Shown: in pieces, positions 17,602 to 26,928 of the stretch
Layout: the number at the start of each line of letters is the position of its first letter
Numbering within the stretch: position 1 is the first letter of the stretch
From: Ruegeria sp. R13_0
Lineage (GTDB): Bacteria; Pseudomonadota; Alphaproteobacteria; Rhodobacterales; Rhodobacteraceae
Length of the DNA stretch: 64,000 bases
Assembly (NCBI RefSeq): GCF_017743995.1
Contig: NZ_JAGHRB010000006.1
Span: 62,001 to 126,000, forward strand
Direction: 5' to 3'
Notes under the pieces: model-generated
Told to the model about the DNA's origin: nothing
The model's input: the letters and a program-made list of their open reading frames with translations, nothing else
Databases searched by the model: none
Translations under genes and position numbers: made by a program

Positions 17602-18666
17602 ATGAGCGAAGCCAGCAGAATTCTGTCAGAGATGAACGACCGGTCGCGTGAGGTGTTTCGGCTGATCGTCGAAAGCTATCTGGAAAGCGGTGAGCCGGTG
17701 GGAAGCCGCACCCTGACACGAACCCTTTCCGAAAAAGTCAGTGCCGCAACCGTGCGCAATGTGATGCAGGATCTTGAGTTTCTGGGTCTGCTGGACAGCC
17801 CTCATGTGTCTGCAGGACGAATTCCGACGCAGCAGGGGCTGCGGATGTTCGTAGACGGATTGCTTGAGGTCGGCGATCTGGGCGCTGACGATCGGCAGAA
17901 GCTGGATGAGACTTTAGGCTCTAACGCAGGCGATGTTGGCGGAATGCTGGATCGCGTGGGCTCGGCCTTGTCACACGTGACACATGGCGCATCACTGGTT
18001 TTGACGCCAAAACACGAGGCCGAAATCAAACATATCGAGTTTGTCTCATTGGCGCATGATCGGGCGCTGGTGGTTCTAGTTTTCTCGGATGGGCATGTCG
18101 AAAATCGGCTGTTCACGCCGCCACCGGGTCAGACGCCCAGTTCGATGCGAGAGGCCGCGAATTTCCTGAATGCGCTGATCGAGGGGCGAACGCTCAGCGA
18201 AGTGCGCCGTCAAATGCTGTCGCAGATTGACGCACGTAAGCAAGAGATTGATATTCTAGCTCGCGAGATGGTAGAAAGCGGGATTGCGGCCTGGGACGGG
18301 GATGGAAGCGACTCGGCCCGTCTGATCGTGCGCGGTCGGGCGAATCTTCTGGCGGATTCGGGTGAGGCCGAGGAGTTGGACCGCATTCGCACCCTGTTCG
18401 ATGATCTGGAACGCAAGCGCGACATAGCCGAATTCCTTGAATTGACCGAGGAAGGCGAGGGTGTGCGCATTTTTATTGGCTCTGAGAACAAACTTTTCTC
18501 ACTTTCGGGTTCCTCTTTGGTGGTGTCTCCTTATATGAACGCTGATCGTAAGATAATTGGTGCGGTTGGGGTCATCGGGCCCACACGTTTGAATTATGGA
18601 CGGATCGTACCGATCGTGGATTATACGGCGCAACTGGTCGGCAAGCTGATATCCGACCGGAGCTAG
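17602..18666 (+). CDS. hrcA: heat-inducible transcription repressor HrcA
   Basis: The CIRCE-binding repressor of chaperone genes. The 354-residue protein has an N-terminal winged helix with SGEPVGSRTLTR and KVSAATVRNVMQDLEFLG, then HVSAGRIPTQQGLRMFVDGLL, and the GAF-like HrcA domain; the end has YGRIVPIVDYTAQLVG. The full length is typical. No CIRCE element is visible before this gene or before dnaK in the window, so its targets (classically groESL in alphaproteobacteria) are probably elsewhere. grpE follows 10 bp downstream in the same unit. Confidence 0.95.
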   Translation: MSEASRILSEMNDRSREVFRLIVESYLESGEPVGSRTLTRTLSEKVSAATVRNVMQDLEFLGLLDSPHVSAGRIPTQQGLRMFVDGLLEVGDLGADDRQKLDETLGSNAGDVGGMLDRVGSALSHVTHGASLVLTPKHEAEIKHIEFVSLAHDRALVVLVFSDGHVENRLFTPPPGQTPSSMREAANFLNALIEGRTLSEVRRQMLSQIDARKQEIDILAREMVESGIAAWDGDGSDSARLIVRGRANLLADSGEAEELDRIRTLFDDLERKRDIAEFLELTEEGEGVRIFIGSENKLFSLSGSSLVVSPYMNADRKIIGAVGVIGPTRLNYGRIVPIVDYTAQLVGKLISDRS

Positions 18667-18676
18667 AGGGTAAGAG

Positions 18677-19240
18677 ATGGCAGAGCCCAAGAACGAAGAA
18701 TTTCTGGACGACATCATGGCGGCCGAAGCGGAAGAATTGGCCGAAGAGTTCGCTGAGATCAGCGACGAGGCGCTGGAACTGGATGAGTTGCGCGCCGAGC
18801 GGGATGACTACAAAGACAAGTTCATGCGCGCTTTGGCTGATGCGGAAAACGCACGCAAGCGTGGCGACAAGGCCCGCCGGGACGCGGAGCAATATGGTGG
18901 GTCGAAACTGGCCCGCGACATGCTGCCGGTCTATGACAACATGAAACGCGCGCTTGAGGCCGCGACTGATGAGCAAAAAGAAGTGGCTGCCGGTTTGCTG
19001 GAAGGTGTTGAGCTGACCATGCGGGCGCTGAAGGACGTGTTCCAGAAGCATGGGATCGAAGTGATCACGCCTGAGGTTGGGGATCGGTTTGACCCGAATG
19101 TGCATGAGGCGATGTTTGAAGCTCCGGTACCGGGAACCCGCGCGGGGGACATCATTCAGGTTTCGGCTGAAGGGTTTATGTTGCACGACCGTTTGCTGCG
19201 CCCGGCGCAGGTTGGCGTGTCGTCGACACCTGCGAGCTGA
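18677..19240 (+). CDS. grpE: nucleotide exchange factor GrpE
   Basis: Releases ADP from DnaK in the DnaK-DnaJ-GrpE folding cycle. The 187-residue protein has an acidic N-terminus, a long coiled coil (about residues 30-75, with ELDELRAERDDYKDKFMRALADAENARKR) and the beta-wing domain with FQKHGIEVITPEVGDRFDPNVHEAM and PGTRAGDIIQVSAEGFMLHDRLLRPAQVGV. dnaK and dnaJ are about 35 kb away on the same strand, so the system is split into two loci. A hairpin terminator follows. Confidence 0.95.
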   Translation: MAEPKNEEFLDDIMAAEAEELAEEFAEISDEALELDELRAERDDYKDKFMRALADAENARKRGDKARRDAEQYGGSKLARDMLPVYDNMKRALEAATDEQKEVAAGLLEGVELTMRALKDVFQKHGIEVITPEVGDRFDPNVHEAMFEAPVPGTRAGDIIQVSAEGFMLHDRLLRPAQVGVSSTPAS

Positions 19241-19260
19241 TTGGCCTCTGCGAGGCCAAG

Positions 19261-19280
19261 CCTCCGGCGGAGGTATTTTT
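19261..19280 (+). terminator. rho-independent terminator of hrcA-grpE
   Basis: CCTCCG-G-CGGAGG hairpin at 19261-19273 followed by TATTTTT at 19274-19280, 20 bases after the grpE stop. A second small hairpin (GGCCTC/GAGGCC, 19243-19257) precedes it. The words CCTCCGG and TATTT followed by an A/G-rich stretch recur near 57264-57280. Confidence 0.7.
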
Positions 19281-19298
19281 GAACAGAAGAAGGGGCGG

Positions 19299-21929
19299 TC
19301 AGGATTTGGCCGCCTCTTTCAGTTTGTAGATCAGGTCGAGTGCTTCGCGAGGGGTCAGCTCGTCTGGCAGGATGTCGTTCAGCATGTCCGCGACCGGTGA
19401 GGCTTTCGGTGCAGGCGGCGGTGGTGGCGCGGCTGAGAAAAGCGGAAGGTCGTCAATTAGGGTTTTTTGTTTACCGCCCTCACGCTCGGTTTTTTCCAGT
19501 TGATCCAATACGATGCGGGCACGTTCGACGACTGAGGCAGGCAACCCCGCCAGTTGGGCGACTTGCACGCCATAGGACCGGTCGGCGGCGCCCTTGTGAA
19601 CTTCATGAAGAAAGATGACCTCACCTTCCCATTCCTTCACGGTCACGGTGGCGTTGTTGACGCCTTTGAGCTTTCCAGCAAGAGCGGTGAGTTCGTGGTA
19701 ATGCGTGGCGAACAAGGCGCGGCATTGGTTGGCAGCGTGCAGGTGCTCCAGCGTGGCCCAGGCGATGGAGAGGCCGTCATAGGTGGCGGTACCGCGGCCG
19801 ATTTCATCCAGAATGACCAGGGCGCGGTCATCGGCCTGATTCAGAATGGCGGCGGTTTCGACCATTTCGACCATGAAGGTCGAGCGACCTCGGGCCAGAT
19901 CGTCAGAGGCTCCGACGCGGCTAAAAAGCTGGCTGACAAGGCCGATATGGGCCTGTTCCGCAGGGACGTAGCTGCCCATTTGGGCCAGTAGGGCGATCAG
20001 GGCGTTCTGGCGGAGGAAGGTTGATTTACCGGCCATGTTGGGACCGGTCAGCAGCCAAATCGCGGCCCCGTCTTCGGCACTTAGATCGCAATCATTTGCG
20101 ACGAAGGCATCGCCGCTTTGCTGGCGCAGCGCGTGTTCGACCACCGGGTGGCGTCCGCCCTGAACCTCAAAGGCGCGCGAAGTATCTACCTGCGGGCGAC
20201 ACCAATTCTCACCGCGTGCGAGATCGGCCAGTGAGGTGGTCAGATCCAGCTCGGCCAGTCCTCGGGCGGCTTGGTTGAGACGGGCGGCGAGGGCTAAAAT
20301 TTCGTCAGAAAGCCTTTTATAGAGACGCTTTTCGATCTCAAGCGCCAAGTTTCCAGCGTTCAAGATCCGGGTTTCGATTTCCGAGAGTTCGACTGTGGTA
20401 AACCGCACCTGATTGGCTGTGGTTTGGCGATGGATATAGGTCTCAGAGAACGGCGGGTTCAGCATCTTCTCGGCATGCGTAGCCGTGGTTTCGATGAAAT
20501 AGCCCAGCACGTTATTGTGCTTGATCTTCAGCGAGGTGATCCCGGTGTGTTCCGCATATTTCTGCTGAAACCCGGCGATGACAGATCGGCCTTCGTCGCG
20601 CAGGGTGCGCGCTTCGTCCAGTTCGGGTTCAAAGCCGGGGGCGATGAAACCTCCGTCGCGGGCCAGCAGGGGCGGTTCGGCCACCAAAGCCTCATCCAGC
20701 AGGTTCAGGAGGTTGTCGAAGCCAACAAGGTTTTGCAAGGCGGTTGCCAGCAGGACCGGCAAATCTTGTCCCTCGCAGATGCCTGCAATTACGGCGGCTT
20801 GGGTCAGGCCGTTGCGGATGGCGGCCAGATCGCGGGGCCCGCCACGTTCAAGCGACAGGCGAGACAGGGCGCGGTCCAGATCGGGGGTTTTGCGCAGGGC
20901 CTCGCGCAGGTCTGATGCGATAAGGCTGTCCTCTGAGGCAAAGCTGACCGCGTCGAGACGGCCATGGATCACATCCAAATTGCGCGACGGGCTTGAGAGG
21001 CGTTGTTCCAGCAACCGCGCGCCGCCCGGCGTGACTGTGCGGTCAACCACCGACAACAACGATCCGGCGCGACCGCCCGACAGGGATCGGGTCAGTTCCA
21101 GATTGCGGCGCGTGGCTGCATCGATCTGCACCACGCGGTCTTCGGATTCCTTCAAGGGTGTTTGCAGCAGGGGCAGTTTTCCCTTCTGCGTGATCTCAAG
21201 ATAGTCGATCAGGGCACCCATGGCCGAAATCTCGGCCCGGCCAAAGGACCCGAATGCCTCCAGCGCGCCCACGTGAAACAGTCCGCAGATGCGTTTTTCC
21301 GCTGCGGTACTGTCGAAGCTGGCCCGCCCGACGGGTGTCAGCGAAATTCCGAGGTCGCGGATGGTTTCGTTCAACGACTGCTCCATCCCGTCAGCAACGA
21401 TCAGTTCGGAAGGGGCCAAACGTGCCAGCTCGGGGCTGAGGCGCACCGAGGTCAAAGGCATCACGTGAAACGCCCCGGTCGAGATGTCGGCCCAGGCGAG
21501 TGCGGACTCATCCCGGACCTCGGCATAGGTGGCCAGAAAGTTGTGGCGGCGGGCTTCAAGCAGGGCGTCTTCGGTCAGCGTGCCGGGCGTCACTAGACGC
21601 ACGACATCGCGCTTTACCACCGATTTAGAGCCTCTTTTCTTCGCTTCCGCAGGGCTTTCCATCTGTTCGCAGACGGCCACGCGGAAGCCTTTGCGGATGA
21701 GGGTCAGCAAATAGCCCTCGGCTGCATGCACCGGGACACCGCACATCGGGATATCGTTACCATTGTGTTTGCCGCGCTTGGTCAGGGCGATGTCCAGCGC
21801 TTCGGCGGCGTTGACGGCGTCCTCGAAGAACATCTCGTAGAAATCGCCCATACGGTAGAACAGCAGGGCGTCGGCATGGGCCTCTTTGATCTCGAGATAC
21901 TGCGCCATCATCGGCGTGACTGTGGACAA
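19299..21929 (-). CDS. mutS: DNA mismatch repair protein MutS
   Basis: Recognises mispaired bases and small loops. The 876-residue protein has the N-terminal mismatch-binding motif Phe30-Tyr31-Glu32 (GDFYEMFFEDA), connector and lever domains, Walker A GPNMAGKST at 629-637, Walker B LVILDEIGRGTATYDG, and FATHYHELT. The tail has a short proline run (around residue 825) before a conserved C-terminal helix (LTPREALDLIYKLKE), the tetramerisation end. It is a MutS1 protein; MutL is not in the window. Convergent with grpE and divergent from maeB. Confidence 0.96.
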   Translation of the reverse strand: MSTVTPMMAQYLEIKEAHADALLFYRMGDFYEMFFEDAVNAAEALDIALTKRGKHNGNDIPMCGVPVHAAEGYLLTLIRKGFRVAVCEQMESPAEAKKRGSKSVVKRDVVRLVTPGTLTEDALLEARRHNFLATYAEVRDESALAWADISTGAFHVMPLTSVRLSPELARLAPSELIVADGMEQSLNETIRDLGISLTPVGRASFDSTAAEKRICGLFHVGALEAFGSFGRAEISAMGALIDYLEITQKGKLPLLQTPLKESEDRVVQIDAATRRNLELTRSLSGGRAGSLLSVVDRTVTPGGARLLEQRLSSPSRNLDVIHGRLDAVSFASEDSLIASDLREALRKTPDLDRALSRLSLERGGPRDLAAIRNGLTQAAVIAGICEGQDLPVLLATALQNLVGFDNLLNLLDEALVAEPPLLARDGGFIAPGFEPELDEARTLRDEGRSVIAGFQQKYAEHTGITSLKIKHNNVLGYFIETTATHAEKMLNPPFSETYIHRQTTANQVRFTTVELSEIETRILNAGNLALEIEKRLYKRLSDEILALAARLNQAARGLAELDLTTSLADLARGENWCRPQVDTSRAFEVQGGRHPVVEHALRQQSGDAFVANDCDLSAEDGAAIWLLTGPNMAGKSTFLRQNALIALLAQMGSYVPAEQAHIGLVSQLFSRVGASDDLARGRSTFMVEMVETAAILNQADDRALVILDEIGRGTATYDGLSIAWATLEHLHAANQCRALFATHYHELTALAGKLKGVNNATVTVKEWEGEVIFLHEVHKGAADRSYGVQVAQLAGLPASVVERARIVLDQLEKTEREGGKQKTLIDDLPLFSAAPPPPPAPKASPVADMLNDILPDELTPREALDLIYKLKEAAKS

Positions 21930-22008
21930 AAGCGGCCCCCTTCTGGCGTGTTCCGGACGTGACCTTACAAATCCCCCATCTTCTGTAAAAGCCGAAAACT
22001 CATTCTCG

Positions 22009-22037
22009 TTGAGGCCCGCGCGTGGCTGCGCTATGAC
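22009..22037 (+). promoter_or_regulatory. candidate sigma-70 promoter of the malic enzyme gene
   Basis: TTGAGG at 22009-22014 and TATGAC at 22032-22037 with a 17-bp spacer, 17 bases before the start at 22055. The short leader would favour the second ATG at 22073 as the real start. Confidence 0.4.
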
Positions 22038-22054
22038 GCATCAGCCCCGAAGTC

Positions 22055-24334
22055 ATGGAAACGACATTTAAGATGCCCAAAGCGAAGATCACCAAAGAAG
22101 AGGCGCTGGCCTTTCACCTCGACCCGACCCCCGGCAAGTGGGAGGTGCAGGCCACCGTTCCCATGACCACGCAGCGCGATCTTTCGCTGGCCTATAGCCC
22201 CGGCGTCGCTGTTCCATGTGAAGCCATCGCCGAAGCGCCCGAGACGGCGTATGACTATACCAACAAGGGCAATCTGGTCGCTGTGATCTCGAACGGGACC
22301 GCCGTTCTGGGCCTTGGGAATCTTGGCGCGCTGGGCTCAAAACCGGTGATGGAGGGGAAATCCGTCCTGTTCAAACGGTTCGCCGACGTGAATTCGATCG
22401 ATATCGAGTTGGACACCGAGGACCCGGATGAGTTCTGCCGCGCGGTGCGTCTGATGGGGCCGACCTTTGGCGGCATCAACCTCGAAGACATCAAAGCGCC
22501 GGAATGTTTCATCATCGAACAGCGCCTTAAGGAAGAAATGGACATCCCGGTTTTCCACGATGACCAGCACGGCACGGCGGTGATCTGCGCGGCGGGTCTG
22601 CTGAATGCGCTGCATATTTCGGGCAAGAAAATTGAAGATGTTAAGATCGTTCTAAACGGCGCGGGTGCTGCGGGGATTGCCTGTATCGAGCTGCTCAAGT
22701 CGATGGGCGCACGGCACGAGAACTGCATTGTCTGTGACACCAAAGGCGTGATCTATCAGGGCCGGACCGAGGGGATGAACCAGTGGAAATCGGCCCATGC
22801 GATCACCACGGATCTGCGCAGCCTGGAAGACGCCATGAAAGGTGCGGATGTATTCCTGGGCGTTTCGGTCAAGGGCGCCGTAACGCAGGATATGGTTGCA
22901 AGCATGGCCGACAATCCGGTGATTTTCGCGATGGCGAACCCGGATCCTGAGATCACGCCGGAAGAGGCGCATGAGGTCAGGGTGGATGCGATCGTTGCTA
23001 CAGGCCGCAGCGACTATCCGAACCAGGTGAACAACGTTCTGGGCTTCCCCTACCTGTTCCGCGGTGCGCTGGATATCCATGCGCGCGCCATCAATGACGA
23101 GATGAAGATCGCTTGTGCCCATGCTCTGGCCCGTCTGGCGCGTGAGGATGTACCGGATGAGGTCGCCATGGCTTATGGCAAGTCGCTGACATTTGGCCGC
23201 GACTACATCATCCCGACGCCGTTTGACCCGCGCCTGATCCACCGCATCCCGCCGGCGGTCGCAAAGGCCGGGATGGATACCGGAGCGGCCCGCCGTCCGA
23301 TCATCGACATGGAGGCTTATGAGCTGAGCCTCAAGTCCCGCATGGACCCGACCGCCAGCATCCTGCGCGGCCTGAACGCCCGTGCGCGTCAGGCGCAAAG
23401 CCGCATGATCTTTGCCGAGGGCGACGATCCGCGTGTGTTGCGCGCTGCGGTGACCTATCAGCGCTCGGGCTTTGGCAAGGCGCTGGTTGTGGGCCGTCCA
23501 GATGATGTGAAAACCAAGCTGGAAGAAGCCGGTCTGGGCGACGCGGTGCGTGAACTTGAGGTGGTGAACGCCGCCAACACCACCCATCTCGAGACCTATT
23601 CGAACTTCCTGTACAAGCGTTTGCAGCGCAAGGGTTTTGACCGCAAAGACATTCACCGTTTGGCGGCGCGGGACCGGCATGTGTTCTCGTCCCTGATGCT
23701 CGCGCATGGGCATGGCGACGGCCTGGTGACCGGGGCGACGCGCAAGTCGGCTCATGTGTTGGATCGGATCAACCATGTGTTCGACGCGGACGCGGCTCAT
23801 GGCGCTGCTGGCGTGACGGCGCTGCTGCACAAGGGGCGCATTGTTCTGATCGGCGATACGCTCGTGCATGAATGGCCGGATGAAAACGACTTGGCCAATA
23901 TCGCTGAACGCTCGGCCGCCGTGGCCCGCCATATGGGGCTTGAGCCGCGCGTGGCCTTTGTCAGCTTCTCGACCTTTGGCTATCCGGTCTCGGAACGGGC
24001 CGAAAAGATGCACCGTGCGCCTGCCGTTCTGGACCAGCGCGGCGTTGATTTCGAATACGAAGGCGAGATGACCGTCGATGTTGCCTTGAATGTGGATCAG
24101 CAGGCCGGATACCCGTTCCAGCGCCTGACCGGGCCGGCCAACATCCTGATCGTGCCCGCACGGCACTCGGCCTCGATCTCGACCAAACTGATGCAGGAAA
24201 TGGGCGGAGCCACAGTGATCGGCCCGATCCTGTCTGGTGTCGACAAGCCGATTCAGATCTGTTCGACCGTGTCGACGGCCAATGATATCCTGAACATGGC
24301 CATTCTGGCCTCCTGCGATATTGGCAAGTCATGA
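22055..24334 (+). CDS. maeB: NADP-dependent malic enzyme with phosphotransacetylase-like domain
   Basis: Oxidatively decarboxylates malate to pyruvate, giving NADPH. The 759-residue protein is the large MaeB form: an N-terminal malic domain (SLAYSPGVAVPCEAI, DRDL-type region NGTAVLGLGNLGALGSKPVMEGK), an NAD(P)-binding domain with VLNGAGAAGIACIELL, and from about residue 440 a phosphotransacetylase-like domain (ARMIFAEGDDPRVLRAA), thought to bind acetyl-CoA as a regulator and not to be catalytic. An in-frame ATG at 22073 (MPKAKITKEEAL) is an alternative start. It overlaps the ribokinase-type gene by 4 bp. Confidence 0.94.
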   Translation: METTFKMPKAKITKEEALAFHLDPTPGKWEVQATVPMTTQRDLSLAYSPGVAVPCEAIAEAPETAYDYTNKGNLVAVISNGTAVLGLGNLGALGSKPVMEGKSVLFKRFADVNSIDIELDTEDPDEFCRAVRLMGPTFGGINLEDIKAPECFIIEQRLKEEMDIPVFHDDQHGTAVICAAGLLNALHISGKKIEDVKIVLNGAGAAGIACIELLKSMGARHENCIVCDTKGVIYQGRTEGMNQWKSAHAITTDLRSLEDAMKGADVFLGVSVKGAVTQDMVASMADNPVIFAMANPDPEITPEEAHEVRVDAIVATGRSDYPNQVNNVLGFPYLFRGALDIHARAINDEMKIACAHALARLAREDVPDEVAMAYGKSLTFGRDYIIPTPFDPRLIHRIPPAVAKAGMDTGAARRPIIDMEAYELSLKSRMDPTASILRGLNARARQAQSRMIFAEGDDPRVLRAAVTYQRSGFGKALVVGRPDDVKTKLEEAGLGDAVRELEVVNAANTTHLETYSNFLYKRLQRKGFDRKDIHRLAARDRHVFSSLMLAHGHGDGLVTGATRKSAHVLDRINHVFDADAAHGAAGVTALLHKGRIVLIGDTLVHEWPDENDLANIAERSAAVARHMGLEPRVAFVSFSTFGYPVSERAEKMHRAPAVLDQRGVDFEYEGEMTVDVALNVDQQAGYPFQRLTGPANILIVPARHSASISTKLMQEMGGATVIGPILSGVDKPIQICSTVSTANDILNMAILASCDIGKS

Positions 24335-25203
24335 CGATCTGGAACCTGGGCTCGATCAATGCCGACATGGTTTACGGCCTGCCGCACCTGCCTGCGGCAG
24401 GTGAGACCTTGGCGGCAGACGGTCTTGAGCGTTTTCTGGGCGGCAAAGGGGCGAATATGTCCGTTGCCGGAGCGCGCGCGGGTTCTCGGGTCAACCATAT
24501 CGGTGCCGTGGGTCCGGATGGGCGCTGGGCCAAGGATCGGCTGACGGAATATGGCGTCGACACGCGGTTCATCGCCGAAGTGGATGTGCCGACCGGTCAC
24601 GCGATCATTGCCGTGGACGCGCAGGGCGAGAACCTGATCATCCTTTACCCCGGTGCCAACCACGCGCTGGACAAAGCGCAGATCGGGCAGGCGCTGGCCT
24701 CGGCCAATACCGGGGATATTCTGGTTTTGCAGAACGAAACCAATGCACAGGTCGAAGCGGCCCGTCTGGGGCATGAGCTTGGTCTGACCGTCTGCTACGC
24801 CGCCGCGCCGTTTCAGGCGCAATCGGTGCAAGAGGTTCTGCCATATCTGGATTTCCTGATCCTCAACGAAGTCGAGGCCGAGCAATTGCAGCAGGAAACC
24901 GGGCTGGATGCAGCGGAACTGCCGGTACGCCATGTGATCGTTACGCTTGGGTCGAAAGGCGCGCGGTATCTGCAGCAGGGTTGTGACCCCGTGGATTTCG
25001 CTGCGCATAAGGTGCAGGCGGTGGATACGACGGGCGCGGGGGACACGTTCACCGGCTATGTTCTGGCCGGGATGGACCGTGGCATGCCGATGGAGCAGGC
25101 CATTCTACAAGCAAATCGTGCCGCAGCCCTGATGGTCACGCGGCACGGTACTGCGGATGTCATTCCGGATCTGAGGGAAGTCCGGGACGCGCAGTTGGAT
25201 TAA
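24331..25203 (+). CDS. PfkB-family carbohydrate kinase (ribokinase-like)
   Basis: An ATP-dependent sugar kinase of about 290 residues. The N-terminal PfkB signature is in GGKGANMSVAGARAG near residue 37, and the C-terminal signature DTTGAGDTF runs from residue 232 with the catalytic base Asp238. NEVEAEQL matches the NxxE phosphate/Mg motif of ribokinases. The nearest named family is ribokinase, but the substrate cannot be fixed from sequence. Its ATG overlaps the malic enzyme stop, and its stop codon interlocks with that of convergent msrA. Confidence 0.85.
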   Translation: MTIWNLGSINADMVYGLPHLPAAGETLAADGLERFLGGKGANMSVAGARAGSRVNHIGAVGPDGRWAKDRLTEYGVDTRFIAEVDVPTGHAIIAVDAQGENLIILYPGANHALDKAQIGQALASANTGDILVLQNETNAQVEAARLGHELGLTVCYAAAPFQAQSVQEVLPYLDFLILNEVEAEQLQQETGLDAAELPVRHVIVTLGSKGARYLQQGCDPVDFAAHKVQAVDTTGAGDTFTGYVLAGMDRGMPMEQAILQANRAAALMVTRHGTADVIPDLREVRDAQLD

Positions 25204-25871
25204 GATCCGGCAAAGGGCGCGTCGCTTCCCCAAAGCTGCTTCACCCGAGCATCCCGACCGCAGGCATTGCGGTAGGCTTTATAGGCGTTCTTCTGGCGTT
25301 TGGGGCCAAAGCGGGTGAAGACCAGCTTGTCACCTTTGTAGTAGTCCTGATGGTATTCCTCGGCCGGAAAAAACGCACCCTCCTGCAGGATCGGGGTGAC
25401 AACCGTTTGGCCAAGGGCCCGTTGCGCGTTGGTCTTTGCCTGTTGCGCAAGCGCTTTTTCCCCTGCGTTAGAGACGAAAATGGCCGTGCGGTAGCTGTCA
25501 CCGCGGTCGCAGAACTGACCGCCCGCATCTGTGGGATCGACCGAGCGGAAGAACAGGTTCAGCAGCGTTTCACGTGAGACGCGCGCGGGATCAAACGTGA
25601 TCTGAACCGCCTCGTAATGGCCCGTACCGCCTTTGGTCACCTGATCATAAGTCGGGTTCGAGACCGAGCCGCCGGTGAACCCGGACACAGCACCGATGAC
25701 GCCGGGTACGGATTCGAAATCGGATTCAACACACCAGAAACATCCACCGGCAACCGTCAGTGTCTCGGTCCCTGCAGCCGGGGCCGGAACGGCGCGCAAG
25801 GTTGCGGCCAGTGCAATCCAGGTGAACAACAGGGCGGGTTTTAGGTAGTCGAGATATGCAGTCCGGGTCAT
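25200..25871 (-). CDS. msrA: exported peptide-methionine (S)-S-oxide reductase
   Basis: Reduces methionine-S-sulfoxide in proteins. The ATG at 25871 is chosen for its GGAG ribosome-binding site (AGGAGACATACC); 223 residues. A hydrophobic segment (about residues 11-33) ends in an Ala/Pro-rich stretch, which indicates export or membrane anchoring. The catalytic motif GGCFWC is at 42-47 with Cys44 nucleophilic. GTGHYEAVQITFDP and FFPAEEYHQDYY are typical MsrA blocks. A C-terminal cysteine (NACGRD) can act as resolving Cys. No MsrB domain. Its coding strand contains a degenerate parS-like sequence. Confidence 0.9.
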   Translation of the reverse strand: MTRTAYLDYLKPALLFTWIALAATLRAVPAPAAGTETLTVAGGCFWCVESDFESVPGVIGAVSGFTGGSVSNPTYDQVTKGGTGHYEAVQITFDPARVSRETLLNLFFRSVDPTDAGGQFCDRGDSYRTAIFVSNAGEKALAQQAKTNAQRALGQTVVTPILQEGAFFPAEEYHQDYYKGDKLVFTRFGPKRQKNAYKAYRNACGRDARVKQLWGSDAPFAGS

Positions 25872-25994
25872 GGTATGTCTCCTTCCGAGACTCAAGGTGA
25901 CCGGTGTTTAGACAAGTTGCAATTGCCTGACATGGAATGTCACGCGCTGGTGACCCGAGTTTATTGACCGATCTGTTTACCCACGCGACCGGCG

Positions 25995-26028
25995 AAAAAA
26001 AAACGCCCGGCTGCGTAGGCCGGGCGTT
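25995..26028 (-). terminator. rho-independent terminator of the amino-acid binding protein gene
   Basis: Read leftward, a 10-bp stem (26019-26028 with 26002-26011) is followed by a run of T (the A-run at 25995-26003 on the + strand). It lies 8 bases after the stop of the binding-protein gene. Confidence 0.85.
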
Positions 26029-26035
26029 GGCAGGG

Positions 26036-26806
26036 TCACAGACCCCATTTGTTTTTGTTTTCCTCAAAGAAGCCTTGGGCCTTCTTCACCTCGATCCAGT
26101 TGTTCACATAGTTGATCCAGACCTGATCGTCCTGCGGCAGGATCATCGCAATCGGCGAGGGCGAGCGTGGACCGGCGTTCTTCACACGCTCGATCGGGAA
26201 CTTCTCTTCCAGGGTCGAGCCTTCGATATTCGAGGTGATGAACACATCGGCCCGTCCAGCGATCACCTCTTGAAAACCACGCGCGGGGGCTTCGACTACT
26301 TTGATTTCTGCATTCGGGAACCACTCGCGGACGCGCTTCTCAAAGGTGGTGCCCAGCGTTGTCGCGACCGTCACACCCGGCTGGTTGATCGAATCGTACC
26401 CGTCGAATTTGTCGGCCTTGTCCTTGGTCGTGTAAGGGAACAGCTCAACCGAGATATAGCTGTCCGAGAATCCGGCAACCTTCATGCGCGGCGGCGAGAT
26501 TGAGGCCGAGCCGGTCAGGTGGTATTTCTTTGCCACAACACCATTCACCAGTGTTTTCCAATCGGTCGGGACGTATTCGACCTCAACCCCCAGATCGGCG
26601 GCAAGCTCGTTCATGATGTCGATGTCATAGCCTTTGTAGCTGTTCGTAGCCGGATCCCGCAGGGACATCGGGTTCCAGTCGCCTGTCGTGCCGACCTTCA
26701 ACACACCGGAATCCAGGATTTCGTTCAGCGCCGATTGCGCCTGGGCTGCGCCTGACAAGACCAGACCAAGCGCAGCGGCAGCGGCTGCTCTCCAGATTGT
26801 GTTCAT
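26036..26806 (-). CDS. polar amino-acid ABC transporter, substrate-binding protein
   Basis: A 256-residue periplasmic protein with a clear Sec signal (positively charged start, hydrophobic core to about residue 20, AQA cleavage site). The body matches the family-3 solute-binding fold: [42 protein letters not shown] and the Asp/Arg ligand region with [10 protein letters not shown]. The substrate is probably a polar amino acid or derivative but cannot be named. The ATPase and permease genes are divergent from it across 122 bp, which is an unusual but not rare layout; AGGAG precedes its start. Confidence 0.88.
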   Translation of the reverse strand: MNTIWRAAAAAALGLVLSGAAQAQSALNEILDSGVLKVGTTGDWNPMSLRDPATNSYKGYDIDIMNELAADLGVEVEYVPTDWKTLVNGVVAKKYHLTGSASISPPRMKVAGFSDSYISVELFPYTTKDKADKFDGYDSINQPGVTVATTLGTTFEKRVREWFPNAEIKVVEAPARGFQEVIAGRADVFITSNIEGSTLEEKFPIERVKNAGPRSPSPIAMILPQDDQVWINYVNNWIEVKKAQGFFEENKNKWGL

Positions 26807-26928
26807 TTAATTCTCCTGTTGGTGGCAGCTGGGACTTGCTGCCATATATAGTTCGTTGTTTTAAGCGGGATAGGGGGCGCAGGCCCAATAAATCAATCCA
26901 CCCGCGCAAACTAGGGACAGATCGACCA

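Noticed and set aside
22652-24166. A 504-codon open frame antisense to the malic enzyme gene
   Set aside because: Contained within maeB, His/Arg/Gln-rich composition typical of a shadow frame, no domain.
26824-26843. Regulatory hairpin (GGCAGC/GCTGCC) in the leader of the amino-acid binding protein gene
   Set aside because: A six-base stem is expected by chance at this GC content and no ligand or regulator motif goes with it.
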